Counted from the stretch's first letter, positions 5,989 to 13,956 are shown. The stretch: 15,738 bases of DNA from Actinomycetota bacterium (GCA_019347775.1 JAHWKP010000020.1:1-15738), one strand, 5' to 3'. Numbers and translations: made by a program. The notes: a model not told the origin generated them from the letters alone.

Positions 5989-7397
5989 TGCCGGCCGGCT
6001 CCGTCGTCCCAGGAAACGGCGTATTTGTTCCCGGCCTTGGCGATGAACTGGTCGAGTTGCTCCTCGATGAGCGGACTGGGCATCAGCCGTCGCTCGGCGA
6101 TCTTTCGGGCCTCCGTGTGGTAGCGGGAGAACTGGGCGTAGTCCATCGGAAACTCGTCCGCGTCTGCGCCGACGAAACGGCCGTGGTGCAGCGCGTAGTC
6201 GAAGATCGACTCCCATTCGGTCGCGGTCGGAAGTCCGACCGCCTCCACGCCGTGGTTCATCATCATGAGGCGGATGTCGCGGTACGGCTCGACCTTGTCG
6301 AGGTATTGGCGGATGGTGCGCAGCGATCGCTCCATGTTGAACTCGAGCCAGAAGGGCACGGAGCCCGTGCGGAGCGCCCACCACGGCTCCATGACTATGA
6401 ACTGCTCGACCAGGAGCCGCGCCGCGTCGATCCCGCGCTGCGCGTACCACCACCGGTAGAGATCGGCGACGAAAGGACTGAGGTCCTCGGGCTCGGTGTA
6501 GACGATGCGGCGCACCCGGTACCCGCGCCGGCGGGCCATGCGCTCGATGTCCTGCATGAGTTCCGGCTCGAAGCCCCACTCAGCCTCGGGGCTCTCTCCG
6601 TCCGGCTCGGGCGAGTCCCATCGCCGGCGGTGTGACTCCTCCCGTTCGAGGTAGGCCTCCACCCGCTCACTGCCGTGGAGGAACTCTTCTTCCGTAGCCC
6701 CACCGAGTGCCCCGTGCTGGAAGACGTGCCGGTCGCCAACCTGGGTCGTCGGCCACGTGCGCCGGCAGTCGAACACGAAGATCGTTCCGCCGGGCGGCAG
6801 CCGCTCTTCGAGGAAGCGGGTGTAGCCGTCACCCAGACGGCGCCGCTTCACCCGGAAATACGTCATGGTCCGCACCATGATCCGGTCCTGATTGGCGTCG
6901 TGCATGTGGTGAAGCTGCAGGTCCGGGTTGGCGTCGAGCAGGGCGCGCCCCGGGTCCTTCCCGATCTCCAGCGCCTCCTTCGGCTCGTCGGGATGGACGG
7001 GCTGGCGAACCGGTATGAGGAACGTCTGTGGTAGCCACGGCATCCCCATGGCGCAGCACAGATGCACGCCCGCCCCGTTGGAAGAGCCGATGGCCACCGC
7101 CGGGTACTCGCGCTCCGGGTACTCGCGGCCGACCCACTCCGACAATTCCTCCATGGAAATGTCGCCCATCGTGTCTGGCCGTATGGATTCGTTCCAACCA
7201 CTGAAGAGATAGAGGGAGCGACGCAGCGGCTTCGGCAGCACGTTCCCCCACGCCGCCGGCACCTTCAGCAGGGGACTGAGTCCTAGGGCCGGAAAGTCCC
7301 GACCGTGCAGGAACCGGGCCGTGGCCCGGACCATGGCCGTCGACGAGTCGAAGTTGGCTATGAACTTAGGGGGCCGTTGCAGGAGCTTCGGACGCAT
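5985..7397 (-). CDS. Uncharacterised 470-residue protein with GSSNG elbow-like motif
   Basis: I do not recognise this family. The N-terminal part (about 60-180) has LYLFSGWNESIRP and AVAIGSSNGAGVHLCCAMG, where G104-S-S106-N-G108 fits the GxSxG elbow of alpha/beta hydrolases after a hydrophobic strand. That makes a divergent hydrolase-like domain possible; no clear acid or His partner was identified. Residues 190-240 contain PPGGTIFVFDCRRTWP, and 275-345 hold a long region rich in Trp and Tyr (DLYRWWYAQRG, VMEPWWALRTG). The C-terminus (about 350-450) includes IRLMMMNHGVEAVG and a helical tail. No signal peptide or membrane span is seen. It is first gene of an operon with a hydrolase (ATGA overlap) and an MFS transporter, which suggests a role in uptake or turnover of a small molecule. 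The start ATG has AGGAG only 3 nt upstream. Confidence 0.8.
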   Translation of the reverse strand: MRPKLLQRPPKFIANFDSSTAMVRATARFLHGRDFPALGLSPLLKVPAAWGNVLPKPLRRSLYLFSGWNESIRPDTMGDISMEELSEWVGREYPEREYPAVAIGSSNGAGVHLCCAMGMPWLPQTFLIPVRQPVHPDEPKEALEIGKDPGRALLDANPDLQLHHMHDANQDRIMVRTMTYFRVKRRRLGDGYTRFLEERLPPGGTIFVFDCRRTWPTTQVGDRHVFQHGALGGATEEEFLHGSERVEAYLEREESHRRRWDSPEPDGESPEAEWGFEPELMQDIERMARRRGYRVRRIVYTEPEDLSPFVADLYRWWYAQRGIDAARLLVEQFIVMEPWWALRTGSVPFWLEFNMERSLRTIRQYLDKVEPYRDIRLMMMNHGVEAVGLPTATEWESIFDYALHHGRFVGADADEFPMDYAQFSRYHTEARKIAERRLMPSPLIEEQLDQFIAKAGNKYAVSWDDGAGRQ

Positions 7398-7488
7398 CTT
7401 CTCCTAGCGAGGCCTTCATCGGTCAACCCCAAGCGGGCAAACGCTGGCCTCTCTCTAATGAGTCCTACCCAGATGCGAGGAAGTGACC

Positions 7489-7535
7489 GCCGTCGCGCAC
7501 GGCGAAGCATGAGAACGCGAGCTTTCGGGTCGCGT
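7489..7535 (-). terminator. Two hairpins downstream of the methyltransferase gene
   Basis: Past the methyltransferase stop on the minus strand lie two perfect inverted repeats in tandem. The first is ACGCGA/TCGCGT (7515-7520 with 7530-7535, 9-nt loop) and the second GCCGT/ACGGC (7489-7493 with 7499-7503, 5-nt loop). Neither is followed by a run of U, so a conventional intrinsic terminator is not shown; GC-rich actinobacterial terminators often lack one. The rest of this 141-nt gap shows no convincing promoter for the operon starting at 7397. Confidence 0.35.
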
Positions 7536-7538
7536 GCC

Positions 7539-8270
7539 TCACTGGCGACGGGCGAGAAGGTAACAGCGGCGGCTCTGGGCTTCGACGTCGGGCCACGGTT
7601 CCCGCTCCGTACGCGACATCGTGGTGAACCGTGCCGCGGTCAGGCCAGTCTCGACGTCGCCGGGGTCGAGAAAGTGGAAATCGAGATCGACGTTGTGTCC
7701 CCACCAGTCGTCGAGATGCCTGACCGAACCCGGTGGCTGATCACTCGTGCTCACGTGAAACGAGACCAGCAACCACCCGCCTGGTGCTATCGCCCTCGAC
7801 AACTCGGCGTACGCCGCAGACCGCTCCGTCGGGGCGAGATGAATGAGCGAATAAGGCGCGACGGCACCGGACCACGCCCCGTCCTCCTCGCGCAGATCAG
7901 TGAGGCTGGCGAGCCGGAATGCGAGGCGGGGATAGCGGCGCCGTGCGACGGCGATCATTCCCGGCGACGGGTCAACGCCGACGACATCGAGGCCGAGATC
8001 GGCGAGATGTTTGGTTACGTGGCCTGGGCCGCAACCGACGTCGCCCACCTTGGCACCCGCGCCGACCAGCTCGGCGAGGCAGGCGTACAGCGCCCGATCG
8101 ATCGGCTTGTCGTCCAGCTCGTCACCGACCTCCTGGGCGTAGCGGTCTGCAACGGCGTCGTAGCTGGCGACGACGCGATCTCTTTGTGTCGCGCGACCGG
8201 CCTCCGTCAACTCGTACGCGGTGCTCCGATCGGCGTCCTTCGTCTTGCGAACGACACCCGCCGGTTCCAC
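7539..8270 (-). CDS. SAM-dependent methyltransferase with remnant winged-helix N-terminus
   Basis: The 243-residue protein is a class I methyltransferase. VASYDAVADRYAQEV leads in, motif I is DVGCGPGHV (residues 77-85), the ribose-binding acid is D100 in VVGVDPSPGM, and YSLIHLAPTER and GWLLVSFHV follow. It would methylate a small molecule or protein; the substrate is not evident. Residues 1-30, EPAGVVRKTKDADRSTAYEL then TEAGRA, read like the wing and terminal strand of a MarR/PadR-type winged helix, but the recognition helix is absent. In frame upstream there are only six more sense codons before a TAA at 8289-8291. The gene is thus either a truncated regulator-methyltransferase fusion or uses this hairpin differently. 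The GTG start has AAGGGG 4 nt upstream (8275-8280). Confidence 0.85.
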   Translation of the reverse strand: MEPAGVVRKTKDADRSTAYELTEAGRATQRDRVVASYDAVADRYAQEVGDELDDKPIDRALYACLAELVGAGAKVGDVGCGPGHVTKHLADLGLDVVGVDPSPGMIAVARRRYPRLAFRLASLTDLREEDGAWSGAVAPYSLIHLAPTERSAAYAELSRAIAPGGWLLVSFHVSTSDQPPGSVRHLDDWWGHNVDLDFHFLDPGDVETGLTAARFTTMSRTEREPWPDVEAQSRRCYLLARRQ

Positions 8271-8281
8271 CCGACCCCTTT

Positions 8282-8307
8282 CGTACGCTTAGTGATTCAA
8301 GTGTACG
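8282..8307. promoter_or_regulatory. Inverted-repeat operator over the methyltransferase promoter
   Basis: Arms CGTACGCTT (8282-8290) and AAGTGTACG (8299-8307) are complementary at 8 of 9 positions around an 8-nt spacer. The site lies 12 nt upstream of the methyltransferase start and contains TACACT (8300-8305 on the minus strand), a fair -10 hexamer, so a bound dimer would cover the core promoter. No matching -35 was found. The rest of the 205-nt gap up to the amidase stop holds a perfect 10-bp palindrome CGGATATCCG (8434-8443) and no gene. Confidence 0.5.
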
Positions 8308-8475
8308 TAAGTGGGCTGCCTGGCGGGTCGCAGAGGACACCGGTCCCCTTCAGGCGGGAACCGCCCCACTGCGGCTATCTCACCGCTGATCGCCTCAGGA
8401 AATCGGCCAGGCCGGGCCAGGGAGTGCGATTCTCGGATATCCGCGCTGAGTATTCCCCGCCCGGGCGCCGCTTGG

Positions 8476-9996
8476 CTAAGCGGGCGCGGTGGACGCGACC
8501 AGCGGCCACGGCCGCTCCTGCTCCACGGCGCGCGCCAGGTCGAAGAGCAATGCGTCCTCGTGGTGGCGGCCGATGATCTGCATCCCCACCGGTAGTCCCT
8601 CCACGTGGTCCACCGGAATCGAGACGGCGGGGTTGCCGGTGACGTTGGCGGGGATGGTCAGGCCGCCCATGCCGACCAGATCCGGGAACTTCGCTGACAC
8701 GGAGTCGAGCAACTTGGACGGCAGCTTCGGCGCAACCGACCCGGCCAGACGGGTTCCGAATAGGGTGCCCCGGAAGAGGTACTTGGCGATCGGGCTCGAC
8801 TTCGCCCAGTCGATGAACCTCGACTCGCTACTGCTCATCGGCGCCGTCGCGGGAAATGCCGGTCCGGGATTTGTGGAGGTGATGATGAAGTCGACCTCGT
8901 CGAAGGCCTCGGCCATCGCCTCGTTTGCCTTGACCCGGAGCGCCTCGGCCGCGGCCGCGGTGTGCAGGTTGTAGACGGACTGCGACAGAAAGAGACCGAT
9001 GGCGACTTCTTCGGTCAGGTCGGGAGCGCAGGACGGCCATCTGTCGCCGAGGTCCGCGAGCAACGTCGTCAGGTTGCCCATCATCCATTGAGCGGACAGT
9101 GTCGGCATTTCGATGGTGCGGTCGACTGGCCGCAGTTCGACATCTGCGACCAGCGCGGCGGCCGACTCGCGGACCGCGGTCTCCACCCGCGGGTCGACCT
9201 CGACCCCCAGGCGGGGGTCCACCATGACCTTGCGACCCCGGAGATCGAAGGTGCCCAGGTTGCGCTCCCACGAGCCAGGCTGCGCCTTCGGCAGCGATGA
9301 GGGATCGCGTCCGTCGTACCCGGCGCACACGTCGAAGTAGCGGGCCACGTCGCGGACCGACCGGGCGAGACAACCAAGAACGACCGTGTTCGGGCGCATG
9401 TAGGCGCGGGGGCCCCGAGGGATGCGGCCGTAGGTGCCCTTCATCCCGAGCAGCCCGTTGTATCCCGCCGGGATGCGAATCGAGCCGCCGCCGTCACCGC
9501 CGGTGGCGATCGACACCAATCCACCCGCCACCGCGGCCGCGCTGCCGCCAGAGGAGCCGCCCGCGGTGCGGCCGTGTTGCCACGGGTTGTGGGTGACGCC
9601 GTTCAGCTTGGTGACGCTGATGTTGAGTCCCCCGAACTCACTGGCCGTGGTGAGCCCCACCGGGTTGGCCCCGCCGTCACCGGTCAGCCGCTCGACCACC
9701 GTGGCGCTATGGGAGGCCTTGCGATCGGCGAACACCGACGAAGCCTCCGTCGCCGGCCACCCGGCCACGTGCTCCAGCTCCTTGATGCCGACCGGGACAC
9801 CGCCGAAGGGCAACGACACGTCGGACTTTTTGGCGCGGTCTGTGGCCCGTTCCGCGTCGAGAAACGAGAAGCAGTTCAGCTCCGACACCTCGATGGCGGC
9901 CAATGTCGCTTCAAGTTCTTCGAGCGGTGAGCGCTCGCCTCTACGGAAAGCGTCGACGAGGGAGCACGCGTCCCCCGCCCAGGGGTAATCGACCAT
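8476..9996 (-). CDS. Amidase signature family hydrolase
   Basis: The 506-residue protein has the complete amidase-signature triad. Lys72 is in GVPVGIKELEHV, cis-Ser148 is in GRTAGGSSGGSAAAVAGG, and nucleophile Ser172 is in GGDGGGSIRIPA. The 76- and 24-residue spacings match the family. RIPRGPRAYMRP and the C-terminal SIPVDHVEGLPVGMQIIG also fit. These cytoplasmic enzymes hydrolyse linear or cyclic amides. The overall sequence is of the general amidase / 6-aminohexanoate-cyclic-dimer-hydrolase type rather than GatA, since no GatB or GatC gene is nearby. The substrate is undefined. Length is normal and the frame intact. The ATG at 9996 has a weak AGGG 7 nt upstream. It stands alone: 90 nt separate it from the TPR gene upstream and 205 nt from the methyltransferase downstream. 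Confidence 0.92.
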   Translation of the reverse strand: MVDYPWAGDACSLVDAFRRGERSPLEELEATLAAIEVSELNCFSFLDAERATDRAKKSDVSLPFGGVPVGIKELEHVAGWPATEASSVFADRKASHSATVVERLTGDGGANPVGLTTASEFGGLNISVTKLNGVTHNPWQHGRTAGGSSGGSAAAVAGGLVSIATGGDGGGSIRIPAGYNGLLGMKGTYGRIPRGPRAYMRPNTVVLGCLARSVRDVARYFDVCAGYDGRDPSSLPKAQPGSWERNLGTFDLRGRKVMVDPRLGVEVDPRVETAVRESAAALVADVELRPVDRTIEMPTLSAQWMMGNLTTLLADLGDRWPSCAPDLTEEVAIGLFLSQSVYNLHTAAAAEALRVKANEAMAEAFDEVDFIITSTNPGPAFPATAPMSSSESRFIDWAKSSPIAKYLFRGTLFGTRLAGSVAPKLPSKLLDSVSAKFPDLVGMGGLTIPANVTGNPAVSIPVDHVEGLPVGMQIIGRHHEDALLFDLARAVEQERPWPLVASTAPA

Positions 9997-10030
9997 CCCG
10001 CACCCTACGGGCGGGCAACTCGCGGACCCC

Positions 10031-10058
10031 CGCGAAGCCGCCGCAGAGTCGGCTCGCG
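10031..10058. terminator. Strong inverted repeat between the TPR gene and the amidase gene
   Basis: CGCGAAGCCG (10031-10040) and CGGCTCGCG (10050-10058) pair fully apart from one bulged A, with a 9-nt loop. The site lies 29 nt past the stop of the TPR-encoding ORF and 34 nt before the amidase start, a fitting place to end the regulator transcript. There is no U-tract on the minus strand, so termination is inferred from position and stem strength only. Confidence 0.4.
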
Positions 10059-10086
10059 CCCGGTGGCGGGATGTAAAAACCGAAGC

Positions 10087-11967
10087 TCAGCTGTCGGTCA
10101 AGATGCGGCGGAACTCCTCAGCCACCAACGACCGGAGCCGGTCCAGCGCCGGACGCGAAGCCAAAGGTCGCCGGCGACTCCTCGGCTTCAATTCGCTGAG
10201 CGGCGCCTCGAACCGGCGCGACAGCCGTGGTGGAAGCCGGTTGTTCGCGGTGCGGTAATCCACTACGGCCGACCAGAGGTCGAGGGCGCGACCCCGGCGA
10301 CCTTCGAGGAGGGCGAGCCGAGCGAGCGTCGTGGCGACATGCAACTGGTCGGTCGCCCACCCGATCCGCTCCACACCTTCCGTCGCCAGCAGGTCCGAGC
10401 GTGCGCCGGCGGCGTCGCCGAGGGCGATGCGAACCCTCGCCCGGTCCACGTGAGAGCGGCTCCGGTCGACGACTTCGGAGGTCGCCCCGCCCGCGGCCAA
10501 GGCCTCGTCGAGCACCGCCGCGGATTCGTCGAACCTGCCGAGTTCAGCAAGTAGGGCGGCTCGTCGCCGGTGGGCCACGGGGAGAGCCTGGTTCCCCTGC
10601 TCTGTATAGACGTCGAGTGCATTCGTGATCAGTTGCAACGCTTGCTCGAGGTCATCGTCGAAGATGGCGAGCTCGGTCGTCAGGTCACTCGCGGCCCATT
10701 CGTCGACGCCGTCGACCTCGGCGAGCGCCCGCTCCAGGCCTAGTCGAGCTCCGCCAGGGTCGTCGTGCGCCGCCAAGAACCGAGCCACCGCTGCCAGGGC
10801 GATGGCGTGGGAGCGCGGCGACGACTCTCCGTAACTCAGGGCCACCTGGCGGTGAAGTTCCTCGGCGAGCTCCAGATCACCATCGTCCTCGGCGAGCCGT
10901 GCCCGGCGGGCCAGGAGACCGGCGCGTACACCAACGTCGCTCCGGTCCAGATCGTCTAGGTCGTCCAGCACGCGAAGGGCGCGGTCGAGGGCGTCCCTCG
11001 CCGCGTCGATGTCCCCGTGAAGCATGGCGACATCGGCCAGCCGTCCCTGGAAGTGGGCTTCCCATTTCGCCTCGCCGGCGGCTTGAGTGAATTCGATTCC
11101 TTCGGCGACGGCGCGGCGAACGAGCTCTACGTCTCCGAGCGCGTCCGCGGCCTTCTCCCTGGCGATCAGGGCAAAGATGAGCTCGCCTTCTCCGGCGCGG
11201 GCCAGTGCCACGGCCTTTTCGGAAAGGACCAGCGCCTCCTGGGGACGGCCCATGACCACGAGGAAGTTCGTTTCCACCAGGTAGTGAGCTGTCAGATCCG
11301 AGTCGCCGGCATCCTCCAAAAGTGTTCGTGCGTCCTGGTGAAGCCTGACCGCTGCGTCGTTGTCGCCCTTCAGGTTGTTGGCCCAGGCCAGGCCCCGCAG
11401 GCCATCGGCCTGCTCGGCCACCGACAGGCTTTCCGAGTGCGTAAGCGCTTCGGTGAAGGCCTCGACCGCCGGCTCCGCGAGAGAGACGTGAAAGCAGGCC
11501 CAGCCGATCCCGACGGCGGCTAGCGCCTGTCGGTGCCGGTCGCCCGCCGAAGCGGCCAGCTCGCGCGACGCCTCGTAGCGCTCCCGGGCGCCCGCGGGGT
11601 CGCTTTGGTCCCAGGCCAGCGCGCCCGCCGCGTATAAGGCGTCCATTCGTGCGGTCACCGGCAGATTCGGGTGACGCAGAGCCCGGTCGAGCGCCTGCCT
11701 GCCCTCGGCGTACTTTCGGCTCCTCTGCCAGTACCAGCTGAGTGACGCGGCAAACGCCGCGGTTTCCGGGCGTCCGGTCGCCAGACCCCACTCCAGCGCG
11801 CTCCGAATGTTCGCAATCTCCGAGTCCAAGACCTCCAACCAGGCGGCGCGATCGTCAGTCGCTTCTTCCGCCGCAGTAGCTAAATCGACGTAGCAGTCGA
11901 AGTGCCGGTCGCGGATCCGCCGGAGCCGACCGTTGACGGGCGCGCCGCGGTCGCTCGCGGCACCCAC
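10087..11967 (-). CDS. TPR-rich C-terminal half of the split SARP/AfsR-type regulator
   Basis: This open stretch encodes 626 residues and begins GTG at 11965-11967 with no usable Shine-Dalgarno (an AGG touches the GTG). IRDRHFDCYVDLATAAEEA followed by LEVLDSEIANIRSALEWGLATGRPE is the segment that in AfsR/SARP-NB-ARC regulators directly follows the ATPase helical region. The rest is about ten degenerate helical repeats of tetratricopeptide type, for example YAEGRQALDRALRHPNLPV, AGARERYEASRELAASAGDR and DIDAARDALDRALRVLDD. Such repeats bind ligand or partner proteins and hold STAND ATPases inactive. No DNA-binding domain is present. It lies in the same frame as the upstream ORF, with 54 nt between its start and that ORF's TGA. 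It is best read as the C-terminal part of one ~1,255-residue regulator, either separated as a subunit or lost by a nonsense change. Confidence 0.8.
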   Translation of the reverse strand: MGAASDRGAPVNGRLRRIRDRHFDCYVDLATAAEEATDDRAAWLEVLDSEIANIRSALEWGLATGRPETAAFAASLSWYWQRSRKYAEGRQALDRALRHPNLPVTARMDALYAAGALAWDQSDPAGARERYEASRELAASAGDRHRQALAAVGIGWACFHVSLAEPAVEAFTEALTHSESLSVAEQADGLRGLAWANNLKGDNDAAVRLHQDARTLLEDAGDSDLTAHYLVETNFLVVMGRPQEALVLSEKAVALARAGEGELIFALIAREKAADALGDVELVRRAVAEGIEFTQAAGEAKWEAHFQGRLADVAMLHGDIDAARDALDRALRVLDDLDDLDRSDVGVRAGLLARRARLAEDDGDLELAEELHRQVALSYGESSPRSHAIALAAVARFLAAHDDPGGARLGLERALAEVDGVDEWAASDLTTELAIFDDDLEQALQLITNALDVYTEQGNQALPVAHRRRAALLAELGRFDESAAVLDEALAAGGATSEVVDRSRSHVDRARVRIALGDAAGARSDLLATEGVERIGWATDQLHVATTLARLALLEGRRGRALDLWSAVVDYRTANNRLPPRLSRRFEAPLSELKPRSRRRPLASRPALDRLRSLVAEEFRRILTDS

Positions 11968-12021
11968 CCTGCCGTTAGCCGCTGAAACCCGGCTGAAGGA
12001 CGCCGGAGGCGGCCGGTTCTC

Positions 12022-13857
12022 TCACGCTCCGGCCGAGACGGACAGCTGCTGCCAGCCGTACTGCCGGATCGTTTCCAGCAACCAGTAGCGGTCGACGCTG
12101 CCCTTGGACCGCCGGATGACGAGCGAGCGGTCGACAAGTTGGGCAAGGAGGGGCGCTACGTCGGCTTCGGCAATTCCGTCGCCAGCGCAGACCCGCTCGG
12201 CCCGGCTCAACGCAAAGCCGTCCGTGAACACGGCCAGCCGCTCCAGGAGCTCGCGCTCGGCTTCGCTCAAGAGCTCGACGCTCCAGCTGACCGTCCCCCG
12301 CAACGTGCGGTGACGGTCCACGGCGGTTCGCGGTCCTGCCGCCAGGAATCCGAGTGCATCGTCCAACCGGGTCGAAAGTTCCTCGAGGCCGAAGGCCCGG
12401 GACTGGGCGGCCGCCAGTTCGATGGCCAGCGGCATCCCGTCGAGCTTCCGGCAGATCCGGGCGACGGTGCCCGCCGTCTCGGCCGAGAGTACGAACCCCG
12501 GATCGTGGTCGCTGACCCGTTCGGCAAAGAGCCGGACGGCGTCGGACGCGGCGATCGCGTCGATGGGGTCGTTTTCGTTGGGGAGACCGAGCGGCGCCAG
12601 CGGCACGAGGCACTCGCCGCTCACGCCCAAGGAAACCTGGCTGGTCGCAAGAACGTGAAAGCCGGAAACCTCCGAGAGGAGCCGCTGGACAAGTACTGCA
12701 CACGCGTCAACGACGTGTTCGCAATTGTCGATGACCAGCAAGAGGCGGGGTTCCGCCGCGACCCCACTCGTCACCGCCGCAGCCAGTTCTTGTGGCGACA
12801 GCGCGCCGGCACCCTCAAGTCCGATCGCCTCCGCCACTGCCGCCAGCACCCGGTCGGGATCCTCTGGTGCGAGGTCGGCGAAGCGAACGCTTCCGTCCTG
12901 CGCCGCCCTGGCTGCGACCTCGACCGCCAGCCTGGTCTTACCGGACCCGCCCGGGCCGGTAATCGTCACCAGCCGAGCGCGCTGCAGTCTTTCCAGGACC
13001 GCGGCCCGCTCGGTTTCGCGACCGATGAAGCTGGTGAGCGGTACCGGCGGCGGACGGCCGGACGCGCCCGGCGCGGGGAGGTCCGGATAAGGCGACTCCG
13101 ACCCGTCCTCTAATTCCGCCCCTTGGAGGACAATTCGGTCGTGCAGCTCCTGCAGGGGTGGACTGGGGACGATCCCGAGCTCCTCGCCAAGGTCGCTCCG
13201 AAGGCGGGAAAAGGCCGACAGTGCGTCGGCCTGCCGCCCTGAACGGTAAAGGGCCAGCATCAGCTGGCCGCATAGGCGCTCGTCAGTCGGGTGACCGCGT
13301 ACGAGCGCCTCGAGCTCGCCCAGCAATTCGCGGTGGTGACCGAGCGCAAGCCGGGCATCGACGTGGTCGGCGGTCGCGCTCACCCGCAGCGCCTCGAGCC
13401 GGGCCGCCTCACGCTCGGCAAACGGTTCGTACACGAAGTCCGCGAAGGCGTTCCCCCGCCACAACGCCGCGGCGTCGGCGAACAACTCGTGGGCCCGCCG
13501 AGCGTCGCCGGCGGCCAGCTCCTCGCGACCTTGACGGGCGAGATGTTCGAATCTGGCGGTATCCAGAGCTTCCCCGGCGCGCAGCACATAGCCCGGAGGC
13601 TTGGTTTCCAGCCGAGACCGCTCCGATCCGAGGGATCGGCGAAGCGCGGAGATATGGACCTGGAGCGTGTTCGCTGCCGTCGCCGGCGCCCCGCCCGGCC
13701 AGAGTGCCTCGATGAGGTCGTCGATCGAGACGACCCTGTCAGCGTGAACCAGTAGCGCTGTGAGCAACGTGCGCTGTTTCACGCCTCCGCAGTCCACCGT
13801 GACCCCGTTCACGATGACCTCGAGCGGACCGAGAACCCGGAACTCTATGTCGGTCAC
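12022..13857 (-). CDS. SARP/AfsR-type regulator: OmpR-like DNA-binding, BTAD and NB-ARC ATPase
   Basis: The 611 residues read in order as follows. An OmpR-fold winged helix (about 5-93) shows FRVLGPLEVIVNG, KQRTLLTALLVHA and NTLQVHISALRRSLG. The bacterial transcriptional activation domain (about 98-245) has FEHLARQGREEL and LMLALYRSGRQADALSAF. The NB-ARC/STAND ATPase starts at about 275, with Walker A GPGGSGKT (301-308), Walker B LLLVIDNCEHV (373-383), the GMPLAIELAAA motif at 474-484, and a C-terminal helical part ending in YWLLETIRQYGW. AfsR-like proteins activate secondary-metabolism or secretion genes by binding 11-bp-spaced direct repeats near the -35. The family normally continues into TPRs, but TGA at 12022-12024 ends this frame. 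GTG start; AGGAA touches it and TAGACT (13866-13871) gives a nearly leaderless transcript. Two TTCAG units lie 42-58 nt upstream, suggesting autoregulation. Confidence 0.88.
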   Translation of the reverse strand: MTDIEFRVLGPLEVIVNGVTVDCGGVKQRTLLTALLVHADRVVSIDDLIEALWPGGAPATAANTLQVHISALRRSLGSERSRLETKPPGYVLRAGEALDTARFEHLARQGREELAAGDARRAHELFADAAALWRGNAFADFVYEPFAEREAARLEALRVSATADHVDARLALGHHRELLGELEALVRGHPTDERLCGQLMLALYRSGRQADALSAFSRLRSDLGEELGIVPSPPLQELHDRIVLQGAELEDGSESPYPDLPAPGASGRPPPVPLTSFIGRETERAAVLERLQRARLVTITGPGGSGKTRLAVEVAARAAQDGSVRFADLAPEDPDRVLAAVAEAIGLEGAGALSPQELAAAVTSGVAAEPRLLLVIDNCEHVVDACAVLVQRLLSEVSGFHVLATSQVSLGVSGECLVPLAPLGLPNENDPIDAIAASDAVRLFAERVSDHDPGFVLSAETAGTVARICRKLDGMPLAIELAAAQSRAFGLEELSTRLDDALGFLAAGPRTAVDRHRTLRGTVSWSVELLSEAERELLERLAVFTDGFALSRAERVCAGDGIAEADVAPLLAQLVDRSLVIRRSKGSVDRYWLLETIRQYGWQQLSVSAGA

Positions 13858-13899
13858 TTCCTGACAGTCTACGAACGAGGGTCCCTGGAGGCCTGGAGT

Positions 13900-13915
13900 T
13901 TCAGCGACGCTTCAG
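13900..13915 (+). promoter_or_regulatory. TTCAG direct-repeat pair upstream of the SARP-type gene (box A)
   Basis: TTCAG occurs at 13900-13904 and 13911-13915, exactly 11 bp apart, 42 nt before the regulator's GTG. The stretch TTCAGCGACGCTT matches the core of the arrays in front of the two secreted genes at all but its two central positions (TTCAGCNNCGCTT). The distance to the TAGACT -10 of the regulator gene is about 28 bp, which would let a bound activator reach the polymerase. Confidence 0.5.
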
Positions 13916-13956
13916 GTTGGCTACCCCGTGACGGCCGGGGACCTCGTGCGCTCCTG

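Noticed and set aside
5989..6579. Upstream extension of the alpha/beta hydrolase frame
   Set aside because: It lies wholly within the 470-residue gene and reads as low-complexity; the ATGA overlap at 5985-5988 gives a natural start.
8458..8467. CGCCCGGGCG palindrome next to the amidase stop
   Set aside because: A 10-bp GC palindrome is expected by chance in such GC-rich DNA and there is no T-run.
7305..8576. 423-codon plus-strand open frame opposite the methyltransferase
   Set aside because: It is antisense to a protein with clear SAM-binding motifs, and its own product is Arg/Pro-rich without any motif.
12139..13113. 324-codon plus-strand open frame opposite the SARP-type gene
   Set aside because: It is the mirror of the NB-ARC coding region; no motif or start signal supports it.
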